A DNA stretch of 64,000 nucleotides from DASTCZ01 sp963704455 (GTDB lineage: Bacteria > Acidobacteriota > Terriglobia > Acidiferrales > UBA7541): positions 3,038,001 through 3,102,000 of the forward strand of contig OY969905.1 of the NCBI GenBank assembly GCA_963704455.1, given 5' to 3'. The notes under the pieces were generated by a model. The model made no database searches. It saw only the letters and a program-made list of their open reading frames with translations, and was not told the origin of the DNA. The stretch's first letter is position 1. Each line of letters opens with the position of its first letter. Shown piece by piece: positions 17,194 through 25,344 of the stretch. Both the position numbers and the translations under genes were made by a program.

Positions 17194-17850
17194 TCAGTCG
17201 GTGGCGAGGGGCAAAGGCGTTTGCGAGGCGGAGGCGGACCAGCAGGTGCATTCGCGCACGGGCGCGAACGAGTGGCGGTGCAGCGGCGTCGGGCCGTGGG
17301 CGCGCAGCGCGGCAAGGTGGTCGGCGGTGGCGTAGCCTCGATTGTGGCAAAGTCCGTATTGCGGATAGACCTCGTCGAATTCGTCCATCAACCGATCGCG
17401 CTCTGTTTTCGCAAGGATGGATGCGGCGGCGATGGAAACCGAGCGGGCATCGCCGTGGATAAGGGATTTCTGCTCGACGGCGAGCGGCAGCTCCATCGCA
17501 TCAACCAGAAGATAATCGGCGGCCATCCTCAAACTCGATACGGCGGCGAGCATCGCCTGACGGCTGGCTTCGTAAATGTTCCACGCGTCAATTCGCGCGG
17601 CGTCCACCTGCGCGACAGCGAAATCGAGCGCGTACTCGCGGATGCGCAAAGCGAGAACGGCGCGGCGCGCGGCGGGAAGTTTCTTGGAGTCGTCGAGGCC
17701 AACGATCCGGCGGCGGGGATTCAGGATGACAGCGGCGGCAACCACCGGGCCGAAGAGCGAGCCGCGGCCGGCTTCGTCAATGCCGGCGACGCGCATCCAG
17801 CCACGCTGTCGCGCGCGCCGCTCGAAGCGGGAACAGCAGAGTCGGGCCAT
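17194..17850 (-). CDS. rnhB: Ribonuclease HII
   Basis: 218 residues. It removes ribonucleotides from DNA and RNA-DNA hybrids. The hallmark GIDEAGRGSLFGPVVAAAV (about 23-41) supplies the catalytic Asp25 and Glu26; DDSKKL near 53-58 and the GDARSVSIAAASILAKTERDR stretch (about 131-151) are also diagnostic. A start at residue 19 (ATG, MRVAGIDEAGRG) is a shorter alternative. It follows rplS on the same strand, as in the common trmD-rplS-rnhB arrangement, with 93 bases between. Confidence 0.95.
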   Translation of the reverse strand: MARLCCSRFERRARQRGWMRVAGIDEAGRGSLFGPVVAAAVILNPRRRIVGLDDSKKLPAARRAVLALRIREYALDFAVAQVDAARIDAWNIYEASRQAMLAAVSSLRMAADYLLVDAMELPLAVEQKSLIHGDARSVSIAAASILAKTERDRLMDEFDEVYPQYGLCHNRGYATADHLAALRAHGPTPLHRHSFAPVRECTCWSASASQTPLPLATD

Positions 17851-17943
17851 CGGGCGGGGATTTTAGCACGCGGACAGAGTGCAGGCGCGCTCCCAAAGAT
17901 TCGGGATTTCGCCGCTACAACACATTGTTAGTTAGAAGAGTTT

Positions 17944-18324
17944 TCAAGCTTGTGGCGCAGCCACACGCTCGGTCCGCTCGACGCGCTTGATGCGCGCGGA
18001 TTTGCCCTTGCGCCCGCGCAGGTAATACAGCTTCGCGCGCCGCACGCTCCCGCGTTGCACAACTTCGATCGAGCTGATCATCGGAGAATGAAGCGGGAAG
18101 ATGCGCTCAACGCCGATGCTGAAGCTGACGCGGCGAACAGTGAAGGATGCTCCGGCGGTCCTGCCACGGCGACTGATGACCACGCCCTCAAACGGCTGGA
18201 TGCGTTCCTTATCGCCCTCGGATTCCTTCAGGCGGACGTGGACGCGGATGGTGTCGCCCGGACGGAAATCGGGCATGTCTTTACGCAGTTGAGGCTCGTT
18301 GACTTTATCCACCACGATGCTCAT
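17944..18324 (-). CDS. rplS: 50S ribosomal protein L19 (bL19)
   Basis: 126 residues. It is a large-subunit protein at the 30S-50S interface. Diagnostic stretches are FRPGDTIRVHVRLKE (about 21-35), RIQPFEGVVISRRG, SFTVRRVSFSIGVERIFPLHSP and the C-terminal RRAKLYYLRGRKGKSARIKR. In most bacteria it follows trmD, but here it is on the opposite strand and divergent from the rpsP-trmD group. It is transcribed with rnhB from a promoter candidate about 75 bases upstream. Confidence 0.97.
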   Translation of the reverse strand: MSIVVDKVNEPQLRKDMPDFRPGDTIRVHVRLKESEGDKERIQPFEGVVISRRGRTAGASFTVRRVSFSIGVERIFPLHSPMISSIEVVQRGSVRRAKLYYLRGRKGKSARIKRVERTERVAAPQA

Positions 18325-18398
18325 GGCAACTCTTCCTTAAAGGGTGTTTGTGGTTTAGACCCGCTCAGGCGGGGCCGGCGCAGCCGAGACAACCGCTA

Positions 18399-18428
18399 AC
18401 TATAGCCGATTCCGGCTGCGTTTCGCAA
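18399..18428 (-). promoter_or_regulatory. Candidate promoter of rplS-rnhB
   Basis: On the minus strand TTGCGA (plus-strand 18423-18428) and TATAGT (18399-18404) are spaced by 18 bases. The -10 matches five of six consensus bases. It lies about 75 bases upstream of the rplS start. Confidence 0.5.
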
Positions 18429-18586
18429 ATTTTGGCTTTCCGGGAAAGGCATCAAAGGGAGTGACACTTTGTGGGGCGAATGATTGTTTTGCGTGGCGCA
18501 CTCTTCGGATTCCAACGATGATGGATACCGCGATAATCTCGCCAGAGGTGCTCCGATGCGGTCTAGCCCCCCCATCGCGCGCCTCG

Positions 18587-19423
18587 ATGGGAGCCTTTTT
18601 GCTTGCAACTCGAAGAACCATTACAGCTGCGATTCTCGTTTTACTACCCGGCATCGGCTGGGCTCAGGTGCCAGTTCCAACCAAGGTAAACGGCGCCTCT
18701 GACGGAACGCAGTCGCAGCAATCGGGAAGCGCCGGCGCCTCTGCGTCGCAATCGGATTCGGGAGCGCAGACGAAACCGCCGGCGGTGAATCCTCCAACGC
18801 CGCCCGCACCCCCCGCCGAGCAGAGCACCGATTCCGAAGGAACGCAGACCAAGCGCATTCTTTGGGTGATTCCCAATTTCCGCTCCGTTAGTGCCAATAC
18901 AAAACTTCCGCCGCTTTCTCCCAAGGAAAAATTCGTGATGGCGTCTGAAGACAGTTTTGATTATTCAGCTTTTATTCTTGCCGGGATGGTTGCGGGGTAT
19001 AGCATGGCTACAGCTTCATCCCCAGAATTTCATCAGGGCGCCGCTGGATATGGGCAATATTACTGGCACGCGTTCGTGGACAATGCAAATGGAAATTACT
19101 TCACGGAAGCCATCGTTCCCACTTTCACGCACGAAGATCCCCGGTACTACACCCTCGGCCATGGAGGATTCTTCCACCGCGCCGGCTATGCCGCCACCCG
19201 GCTCCTGGCCACACGGACGGATTCCGGCGGCAACACGTTTAATGTCTCGGAGATTCTCGGAAACCTTTTGGGAGCTGCCCTTTCGAACGCCTATTATCCC
19301 GCGCAAGAGCGCACCTTAGGAAAAACAGCCGAAAAATGGGGAACACAGGTTGGCGTGGATGGGATCGCCGATTTGCTGAAAGAGTTCTGGCCGGATATCC
19401 GCCACGCCCTTGTGCACCAGTGA
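18587..19423 (+). CDS. Secreted acidobacterial protein of unknown function
   Basis: About 278 residues from the ATG at 18587, which gives a clean signal peptide (TITAAILVLLPGIGWA, cleavage after AQA-like GWAQ). The frame is open back to 18461 but those residues are not signal-like. After a low-complexity Ser/Gly/Gln/Pro linker (about 30-85) comes a conserved-looking domain with FTHEDPRYYTLGHGGFFHR, RLLATRTDSGGNTFN and AYYPAQERTLGKTAEKWGTQVG, ending LLKEFWPDIRHAL. I recognise this pattern from recurrent hypothetical proteins of Acidobacteriota, but no function is known to me. It is divergent from rplS and interrupts the ribosomal cluster. Confidence 0.8.
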   Translation: MGAFLLATRRTITAAILVLLPGIGWAQVPVPTKVNGASDGTQSQQSGSAGASASQSDSGAQTKPPAVNPPTPPAPPAEQSTDSEGTQTKRILWVIPNFRSVSANTKLPPLSPKEKFVMASEDSFDYSAFILAGMVAGYSMATASSPEFHQGAAGYGQYYWHAFVDNANGNYFTEAIVPTFTHEDPRYYTLGHGGFFHRAGYAATRLLATRTDSGGNTFNVSEILGNLLGAALSNAYYPAQERTLGKTAEKWGTQVGVDGIADLLKEFWPDIRHALVHQ

Positions 19424-19497
19424 TAACACTGAAGCGGATTAGCCGTGGTCACCGCCGCTTCTTAACTCGCGCGCAATCCATATTCTAAAGCCCCAGC

Positions 19498-20040
19498 TTG
19501 TTACAAGAGTGGTATTCTTCTCTAGTGAGCCAATTTCAAAGCGAAGCTAGGCTTACGGTTTCCGGTTTGCCCGCCCGAAAACGTTCGTTCGCCCGATTGA
19601 GGGCTTCGATCCTTTGTCGCCGCGATGTTCCGCTCGCAAGTGCCCGAGAAGTGATTGGGTGGTGGGAAGTCAGAAGAATTCCGTTCAATCTGATTGTGGG
19701 CACCGCTGGCTTACTCACGTGTATTGTCGTCGGCGTTGTGGCACTCGGGAGCGACCTCTTGTTTCACAGCGAATTTGGTCTCCCGAACCCTCCGGCGTTC
19801 TCCTTGATTGGCATTCTCCTGTACGGAATTGGCGCCAATATCTGCTATACAGGCGGATGGATTGCCGAACTTGTCGTCCGCAGGATTTGGCGCACCGAGT
19901 CGGATCGATTCGCTACACTGACATTCTCACTCGCATTAGTATTTTCAGTTCTTCTGACACTGACTCCTGCAATTCTTGTCGGCGCAGCCGGAATCTTTCG
20001 CCTTCTAAGCCACCTGTTTGGCACGGGCCACAACCGCTGA
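19498..20040 (+). CDS. Membrane protein of unknown function
   Basis: Up to 180 residues from a TTG at 19498; a GTG at 19525 is another possible start and no ATG is available, so the start is uncertain. Three or four hydrophobic helices are visible: NLIVGTAGLLTCIVVGVVAL, the SLIGILLYGIGANICY segment, and SLALVFSVLLTLTPAILVGA. The N-terminal part is basic and soluble. No family recognised. It sits just upstream of rpsP but is separated from it by a promoter-like sequence. Confidence 0.55.
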   Translation: MLQEWYSSLVSQFQSEARLTVSGLPARKRSFARLRASILCRRDVPLASAREVIGWWEVRRIPFNLIVGTAGLLTCIVVGVVALGSDLLFHSEFGLPNPPAFSLIGILLYGIGANICYTGGWIAELVVRRIWRTESDRFATLTFSLALVFSVLLTLTPAILVGAAGIFRLLSHLFGTGHNR

Positions 20041-20094
20041 AGCTATTCCACTTGCAAGCGGAAGGCACGTTTCGCGAAATCAGCGCTTTACAGC

Positions 20095-20120
20095 TATAAT
20101 GGCAGGCTCTTAGGGAGGTG
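20095..20120 (+). promoter_or_regulatory. -10 element and strong ribosome binding site before rpsP
   Basis: A perfect TATAAT lies at 20095-20100 with no good -35 at the usual distance (TTTCGC at 20070-20075 is the nearest). Twelve bases further, AGGGAGGTG (about 20112-20120) is a strong Shine-Dalgarno for the GTG start at 20128. The short distance implies a very short leader. Confidence 0.45.
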
Positions 20121-20127
20121 TATTCGC

Positions 20128-20367
20128 GTGGTATCGATCCGGTTGGCGAGAATTGGCAAGAAAAAGAAGCCGTTTTACCGTGTGGTGGTGATTGACAAGC
20201 GCAGCCCCCGCAACGGCCGTACCCTGGAAGTCGTCGGAACCTATGACCCTTTGCAGAAACCCGCAGCCATCCTGCTTAAAGCAGAGCGCATCAAGTACTG
20301 GTTAGGGTGCGGTGCGCAGCCCAGCGACACTGTTCGCAGCTTTCTCCGCGCCCAAAAGATCGCCTAA
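20128..20367 (+). CDS. rpsP: 30S ribosomal protein S16 (bS16)
   Basis: 79 residues, GTG start with a strong AGGGAGGTG site upstream. The pattern VSIRLARIGKKKKPFYRVVVIDKRSPRNGR at the N-terminus and EVVGTYDPL, RIKYWLGCGAQPSDTVRSFL downstream is diagnostic (split here to keep motifs short). It is an assembly protein of the small subunit. It heads the rpsP-khpA-rimM-trmD operon, the usual order. Confidence 0.97.
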   Translation: MVSIRLARIGKKKKPFYRVVVIDKRSPRNGRTLEVVGTYDPLQKPAAILLKAERIKYWLGCGAQPSDTVRSFLRAQKIA

Positions 20368-20502
20368 CGCCCCCGCCGCTCGGGGCCTCCGGCGATGCCC
20401 ATTACCGGGCAATTTAACGCACGGTACGGGGAACAGTCGGGACACTCCGGGGAATGACCCATGAGCATTTCCGGTGACACGGCACAGGCGGAAGGCGGTT
20501 CC

Positions 20503-20733
20503 ATGAAAGAACTCGTTGAAGCGATTGCAAAGGCTCTGGTGGATAATCCGGATCAAGTGCAGGTGCGCTCTGTGGACGGGGAGCAGGTCACCGTCCTCGA
20601 ATTGCGGGTACATCCGACCGACCTCGGCAAGGTAATTGGAAGGCAAGGACGCACGGCAAAATCAATCCGCACAATTCTTGGCGCGGCAGGCATGAAAATC
20701 AAGAAACGCCTGACGCTGGAAATCCTCGAGTAG
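20503..20733 (+). CDS. khpA: KH-domain RNA-binding protein KhpA
   Basis: 76 residues from the ATG at 20503, matching the usual family start MKELVEAIAKALVDNPD; an in-frame ATG at 20461 (90 residues) is an alternative. The KH core LRVHPTDLGKVIGRQGRTAKSIRTIL contains the GxxG loop (GRQG). In Gram-positive bacteria KhpA pairs with KhpB (Jag) and binds RNA to influence cell size and division. A KhpB homologue lies nearby at 22218. The stop overlaps the GTG start of rimM by one base, so translation is coupled. Confidence 0.92.
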   Translation: MKELVEAIAKALVDNPDQVQVRSVDGEQVTVLELRVHPTDLGKVIGRQGRTAKSIRTILGAAGMKIKKRLTLEILE

Positions 20734-21341
20734 TGTCTCCTGAAGCAAACGAACGGCTGACCCTGGCGCGCGTGGTGCGTCCGCACGGAATCCGCGGCGA
20801 GGTGGCCGCCATAATCCTCACGGATTTTCCAGAACGATTGACGAAGCTGCGAGAAGTGTGGCTTTGGGACGGCCGCACGGAGCCGAGGCGCGCGGAAGTG
20901 CGCCAATGCAGACTTACGGCGAGCCGCGGCGGCCATGCGCTAATTCATTTTGCGGGAGTGGACTCAATAGACACCGCGAAAAAACTGCGCGGGCTCGATG
21001 TGCAGGTGCCGATTTCCACACGCACGAAGCTTCCGGAGAGCAGCTACTACATTTCGGACCTCGTTGGTTGCGAAGTGTGGGAGCGAAGCACGCTGCTTGG
21101 TGTTGTGAAAGGTGTGCAGCAAGAGGGCACGCCCGTTCTTGAAATTGACGCGCCGGAGGGCGAGCTGCTCGTGCCGCTGGCGCAAGAGATTTGCACGAAG
21201 ATTGATACGGCGGCGCGGCGGATTGAAGTTATCCTGCCGGAGGGGCTGCGCGATCTGAACAAGCCGGCACCTTCACAAAAGACGAAGGCCTCAAGCAAAG
21301 CCACAGCTTCACGCAAGGCCGAAGCCAAGACCACGGGCTAG
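20733..21341 (+). CDS. rimM: Ribosome maturation factor RimM
   Basis: 202 residues from a GTG that overlaps the khpA stop. RimM binds S19 and helps 30S head assembly. The N-terminal barrel starts LTLARVVRPHGIRGEVAAIILTD, with the diagnostic HGIRGEV, and the PRC-type C-terminal domain begins YYISDLVGCEVWE and contains LLVPLAQEIC. A lysine/threonine-rich tail (SQKTKASSKATASRKAEAK) after residue 180 is an addition. It stands between khpA and trmD in the normal order. Confidence 0.95.
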   Translation: MSPEANERLTLARVVRPHGIRGEVAAIILTDFPERLTKLREVWLWDGRTEPRRAEVRQCRLTASRGGHALIHFAGVDSIDTAKKLRGLDVQVPISTRTKLPESSYYISDLVGCEVWERSTLLGVVKGVQQEGTPVLEIDAPEGELLVPLAQEICTKIDTAARRIEVILPEGLRDLNKPAPSQKTKASSKATASRKAEAKTTG

Positions 21342-21368
21342 ACCATAGCGTAGAATAAGCCGCAATCC

Positions 21369-22205
21369 ATGCGCTTCGACATCGTCACAATTTTCCCGGA
21401 ATTTTTCAACGGGCCGCTCGATCACGGCATCGTGCGGCGCGCGCGCGAAGCGAATCTGATTGATGTTCGCGTGCGGGATCTCCGCGAATTCACCCACGAC
21501 AAGCACCGCACCGTGGACGACCGCCCGTTTGGGGGCGGCGAGGGGATGTTGCTTAAGCCGGAGCCGCTGTTTGAGGCGGTGGAGGCGCTGGCTCAGTGTT
21601 CGCAATCGGGCGACTCACGCGCGGACGACATGGCTGTGGTTTTGCTTTCTGCTTCGGGACGATTGTTCGACCAGTGGACGGCGCAGCGACTCAGCGCGCT
21701 GCAGGGAGTCGTGCTGCTCTGCGGGCGCTACGAAGGAGTGGACGAGCGCGTCGCTGAACATTTGGCGACAGATGAAATCTCCATCGGCGATTTTGTGTTG
21801 AGCGGAGGCGAATTGCCCGCGGCGATTGTTTTGGACGCGGTCACGCGGCTGCTGCCCGGCGCGCTCGGCAATGAAGCATCGTCGGTGCACGAGTCATTCA
21901 CCTCATCAGAACAAGTGGAACCCGCGGATTCGGCTGTTCGCTCGCGGATACTGAAAGATCTTGCGCCGCGCGACGGCGCGGGCGGAATTCTTGACTGCCC
22001 GCATTACACGCGCCCGGCGGAATATCGTGGTTGGGCCGTGCCGGAAGTGTTGATCGGCGGCAACCACGAAGAGATTCGCCGATGGCGCCGCCGCGCGGCG
22101 CTCACAAAAACGCTGCGCAACCGGCCGGACTTGCTTGCGCATGCCGCGCTCTCGCGCGAAGATCTGCGCGCACTTGAAGAGTTGCGCGCGGGAACCCAAC
22201 CCTAA
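21369..22205 (+). CDS. trmD: tRNA (guanine-N1)-methyltransferase
   Basis: 278 residues. It methylates G37 next to the anticodon using S-adenosylmethionine; the enzyme has a deep trefoil knot. Visible motifs are DIVTIFPEFFNGPL at the start, DDRPFGGGEGMLLKPEPLF, LLCGRYEGVDERV, and the knot segment EISIGDFVLSGGELPAA followed by RLLPGALGN. HYTRPAEYRGWAVPEVLIGGNHEEIRRWRR closes the catalytic domain. It ends the operon and is convergent with khpB 12 bases away. Confidence 0.97.
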   Translation: MRFDIVTIFPEFFNGPLDHGIVRRAREANLIDVRVRDLREFTHDKHRTVDDRPFGGGEGMLLKPEPLFEAVEALAQCSQSGDSRADDMAVVLLSASGRLFDQWTAQRLSALQGVVLLCGRYEGVDERVAEHLATDEISIGDFVLSGGELPAAIVLDAVTRLLPGALGNEASSVHESFTSSEQVEPADSAVRSRILKDLAPRDGAGGILDCPHYTRPAEYRGWAVPEVLIGGNHEEIRRWRRRAALTKTLRNRPDLLAHAALSREDLRALEELRAGTQP

Positions 22206-22217
22206 GAGGAAACTCTC

Positions 22218-22763
22218 TTACAGTTTGTCTGCGGGATAAATTACGACCTGGCGCTCATCGCCCATGCCGTCGCTCGACGTGCGGATGCCGGGGATGTCTT
22301 TGAGCGCCAGATGAACGATGCGGCGTTCGCGCGCGGTCATGGGATTCATGCGAAAGGGTTGGCGGGATTCGTGGACGCGGTCGGCGGCGACGCACGCGGC
22401 GAGTTTCAACTCAGCGATTCTTGCGGCGCGGAAGTCGCCCGCGTCGAAGCGGATGCGGTCAAAAAAAGGCGGCTCAATGCGCAGCGAACGAACGGCAAGG
22501 TATTCCAGAGCGAGAAGCGTTTCAGCGCCGTGATCGAGCAGCAAGCCGACATCCGCCCCGTCAAATAGCACGACAATCTCCGGCTTTTCAAATTCCTCAT
22601 CGCCGGCAGCGGAGGATGGCGAGATCTGAATTTTGCAGCGCAGGCTCAAGCCCGTCCTCGGCATGACGGCGGCGAGCCACCCCTTCAGCGCGTTGGCGAC
22701 GGCCTCGCGGTCAAGCTTGCCTTCACGGACAAAGCTGTGCGCGGATTGTTGGGACTGGACCAT
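22218..22763 (-). CDS. khpB: KhpB/Jag-type R3H-domain RNA-binding protein
   Basis: 181 residues with the KhpB order: a KH-like domain (about 45-115, with FDGADVGLLLDHGAETLLALEYL in the position of the degenerate KH motif) and an R3H domain carrying RQPFRMNPMTARERRIVHLAL near the C-terminus. The N-terminal Jag domain is reduced or missing. It normally follows yidC in the rpmH-rnpA-yidD-yidC-jag order, as here (78-base gap). With KhpA encoded less than 2 kb away, both partners of this RNA chaperone pair are present. Confidence 0.88.
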   Translation of the reverse strand: MVQSQQSAHSFVREGKLDREAVANALKGWLAAVMPRTGLSLRCKIQISPSSAAGDEEFEKPEIVVLFDGADVGLLLDHGAETLLALEYLAVRSLRIEPPFFDRIRFDAGDFRAARIAELKLAACVAADRVHESRQPFRMNPMTARERRIVHLALKDIPGIRTSSDGMGDERQVVIYPADKL

Positions 22764-22840
22764 TTCTGAATGAATCCTTTACCGCGTTTTTCTTGCAGGC
22801 GCAGCACTGCCGGTAAACTGCATCCGCAAATTGCCTCCGC

Positions 22841-24655
22841 CTATTTTTTCTTTCCCGGGCCTTTGGCGGGGGCCGGCTTGGCCATCGTACGATTCAAAAT
22901 CCACCGCTGCCCAATATTCACCAGGCTGCTGGTGAGAATATATACCACGAGTCCGGTAGGCACCGGAAAAATGATAAACATCCCACCGAACATCACGGGC
23001 ATATACTTCACCATTTTCTGCTGGCCTGCGTCCGTGGTGGGCGTGGGCGTGGACAACGAGGACAGATAAAACGTAATCGCCATGATCACCGGCAGAATGT
23101 AGTAAGGGTCGCGCACGGAAAGATCATGAATCCAGCCGAACCAGGGCGCGTGTCGCAACTCGATAGTGGAAGTAATCATCCGGTTGAGGCCAAGCCAGAG
23201 AGGCATTTGCAGCAGCATCGGCAGGCAGCCGCCGAGCGGACTGATCCCCTCACGGCTGTATACCGCCATAACCTCTTCATTCATTTTCTGCTTGCGCGGA
23301 TCGCGCAATCCATATTTTTTGTAGCGATCCTGAATGGATTTGATTTCCGGCGCCACCTTCTGCATTTTGATCATCGAACGGTAGGTCTTGATGGTCAGCG
23401 GGAACATTGCCATGTTGATGGCGAAGGTGAGCGCGACGATCGCCCAGCCGTAATTCGGGATGTAGTTGTGAATCCAGCGCAAGACGTAAAACATCGGCTC
23501 CGCAATGAATCCCCACCATCCGAATTGCACCAGGTCATTGAGCGGAGGGCGCATGGCCTTCAACTCGTCAAGATTCTTCGGGCCGACGAAAAGCCGCAAA
23601 TCAAGCGGCGCGCCGCGCGCCGAGCCCGCGGCCATTTCCGGCGTCAATTCCTTGGAGGTCGAGCTGCCGCTGACGACGTCGCGGCTGAACGCCCAATCCG
23701 TCATGGTCAATGCGGCGCCGAGCGTGTCCGGCAATCCAGCGCGCGGCCCGGATGTTTCCATGCGCGGCAGAAACGCGGCGGCAAAAAAATTGTCTTCGAT
23801 GCCCGCGTAATCGAGCGGCCCCGATTGCACGCTGCGCAAATCCGTTTGATTTGGCTGGCCCAATTTATTAGCGAGCATGATGTTGATCTTGGCGCCTGCG
23901 CTGTAGAACACAGTCGTCGCGGCTCCTGCGTGCTCGGCCGCTGGGTCGCCGAAGCCGCCGCGCCACGCGATGGAGGCGGGCACCGGGTGGCCGTCCAACT
24001 CCGCGTCAATTTCCACGGTGGCCGTATAGCTCGCGTCAAAATTTAATTTCTTCGTGATGGAAAGGTGGCCGTCGCTCCACACGAAGTCCACTTCGCAGGG
24101 CGCCTGCACGGTGTCCCCGGAAGGCGCAGGCGTAACAGTGACTTCGTAAAGCCCGGTGTTGGCGCTCAATTCGAGTTTCTGGTCGTCCATCGCGAGCGAA
24201 AGCGGCCAGCCGAGCTGCTGAGCCGTTTGCGCGTGCACAACATCAAGCTCTTCAGGTTTTTTGTCGCCAGTATGAGAAGGAAGCAGGAGCACCCAACTCT
24301 GCGCGACACCACCTCGGTTGGAAAGTTTAACGCGGTATTTATCTTTCCCCTCGATCGTAAGAGTGCGTTCGGCTGTCGCGGCATGCACAACAATTTGCGG
24401 CTCGGCAGGCGCGGCTTCACCCTTGCCCTTCGATTTCTTTGCAGTCTGCGGGGATGCCGCGGCGGGGGGCGGCGCGGTTGTCGTGGTTTTCACCGGAGCG
24501 CTTTGCGTTTGCGTCGCGGTCTGCTCTGGAGGTGTCTGCGGCTGCGCGGGCGGGTTCGGCTTGAGCAAAGCAAAAGCAGCGATTACGCCGACGGAGAGGA
24601 GGATGGCGAGCAGTGTCCGGTATTCGTGGGACATCTCCTTCTTGGGCTCGCTCAA
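22841..24655 (-). CDS. yidC: Membrane protein insertase YidC
   Basis: 604 residues, the Gram-negative long form. One N-terminal helix (TLLAILLSVGVIAAFALLKP, about 13-32) is followed by a Pro/Ala/Thr linker, the large periplasmic beta domain (about 80-360) and five C-terminal helices. The conserved insertase core has GWAIVALTFAINMAMFPLT, YRSMIKMQKVAPEIK and GISPLGGCLPMLLQMPLW. It inserts membrane proteins with or without SecYEG. Its ATG overlaps the yidD stop as ATGA, showing translational coupling. A lysine-rich C-terminus (GPGKKK) may contact the ribosome. Confidence 0.97.
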   Translation of the reverse strand: MSEPKKEMSHEYRTLLAILLSVGVIAAFALLKPNPPAQPQTPPEQTATQTQSAPVKTTTTAPPPAAASPQTAKKSKGKGEAAPAEPQIVVHAATAERTLTIEGKDKYRVKLSNRGGVAQSWVLLLPSHTGDKKPEELDVVHAQTAQQLGWPLSLAMDDQKLELSANTGLYEVTVTPAPSGDTVQAPCEVDFVWSDGHLSITKKLNFDASYTATVEIDAELDGHPVPASIAWRGGFGDPAAEHAGAATTVFYSAGAKINIMLANKLGQPNQTDLRSVQSGPLDYAGIEDNFFAAAFLPRMETSGPRAGLPDTLGAALTMTDWAFSRDVVSGSSTSKELTPEMAAGSARGAPLDLRLFVGPKNLDELKAMRPPLNDLVQFGWWGFIAEPMFYVLRWIHNYIPNYGWAIVALTFAINMAMFPLTIKTYRSMIKMQKVAPEIKSIQDRYKKYGLRDPRKQKMNEEVMAVYSREGISPLGGCLPMLLQMPLWLGLNRMITSTIELRHAPWFGWIHDLSVRDPYYILPVIMAITFYLSSLSTPTPTTDAGQQKMVKYMPVMFGGMFIIFPVPTGLVVYILTSSLVNIGQRWILNRTMAKPAPAKGPGKKK

Positions 24656-24984
24656 CGGGCAAACTCCTCGGCGCGCGCAGAAGGCTGCGCTTCGTGTGCG
24701 TTGGCTTCAGGCACTTCGCCCGCACAGACTTGCGGATCGGCGGGTGCGTCCGCATCTGGTACGGGATCAACTCCACCGTCATGGAATGGACGGCAGCGAG
24801 ACAATCGCTTCAGCGCGAGCCACATTCCGCGGCGCGCGCCAAATCGCGTAACTGCTTCCTGCGCGTATTGCGAACACGTCGGATAGAACTTGCAGGCCGA
24901 AGGCATGATGGGCGAAAGAAACGCCTTGTATACACGCAGCACAAATAGCAGCGCGCTCGCGGCGATTCCGCGGCGCGGGTTCAT
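24652..24984 (-). CDS. yidD: Membrane protein insertion efficiency factor YidD
   Basis: About 110 residues from the ATG at 24984, which overlaps the rnpA stop as ATGA; the frame stays open upstream inside rnpA but that is a shadow. The family signature FLSPIMPSACKFYPTCSQYAQEAV has the paired cysteines, followed by RRGMWLALKRLSRCRPFHDGGVDPVP. YidD helps YidC-mediated insertion. The C-terminal tail after residue 85 is acidic and longer than usual. Confidence 0.93.
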   Translation of the reverse strand: MNPRRGIAASALLFVLRVYKAFLSPIMPSACKFYPTCSQYAQEAVTRFGARRGMWLALKRLSRCRPFHDGGVDPVPDADAPADPQVCAGEVPEANAHEAQPSARAEEFAR

Positions 24985-25289
24985 CGCAGCGCTCCGCGCA
25001 GCAGTTGCGTCAGCTCCGCTGCCATTCGCGAATATTCGCTTCGCGCCGCTGAGGCGCGCGGGTGAATCACGATGTCCCATCCAGATGGTATCTCCGGGGT
25101 GTGAAGCCGCAGGATTTCGCGGATGCGCCGCTTGATGCGATTGCGCACAACCGCTCCGCCCAGCGCCTTTTTCACGCTGATTCCGAAACGGCTGCGTCCC
25201 GCTTCGTTTGGGCGGAAGAAAACAACGAATTGCGCGCTCGAACGCCTGTGGCCGCTGCGATACACGGCTTCAAATTCGATGCGGCGCAC
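24981..25289 (-). CDS. rnpA: Ribonuclease P protein component (N-terminus unresolved)
   Basis: 102 residues from the GTG at 25289. It is the protein subunit of RNase P, which matures tRNA 5' ends. RFGISVKKALGGAVVRNRIKRRIREILR is the diagnostic RNR motif region. The annotated start is suspicious: in the same frame, upstream of the GTG, the sequence encodes RRFPRDARLVRRIEFEAVYRSG, and FPR-ARL is the normal conserved N-terminus (compare the E. coli start AFPRELRL). That frame is open back to a TAG at 25407-25409 but contains no ATG, GTG or TTG before 25289. An ATG overlapping the rpmH stop is in the neighbouring frame. See the separate finding. Confidence 0.85.
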   Translation of the reverse strand: MRRIEFEAVYRSGHRRSSAQFVVFFRPNEAGRSRFGISVKKALGGAVVRNRIKRRIREILRLHTPEIPSGWDIVIHPRASAARSEYSRMAAELTQLLRGALR

Positions 25290-25344
25290 GAGCCGCGCGT
25301 CACGCGGAAAGCGCCGGCTTCCCTTCTGCCCGGCGCCGGAAGCA

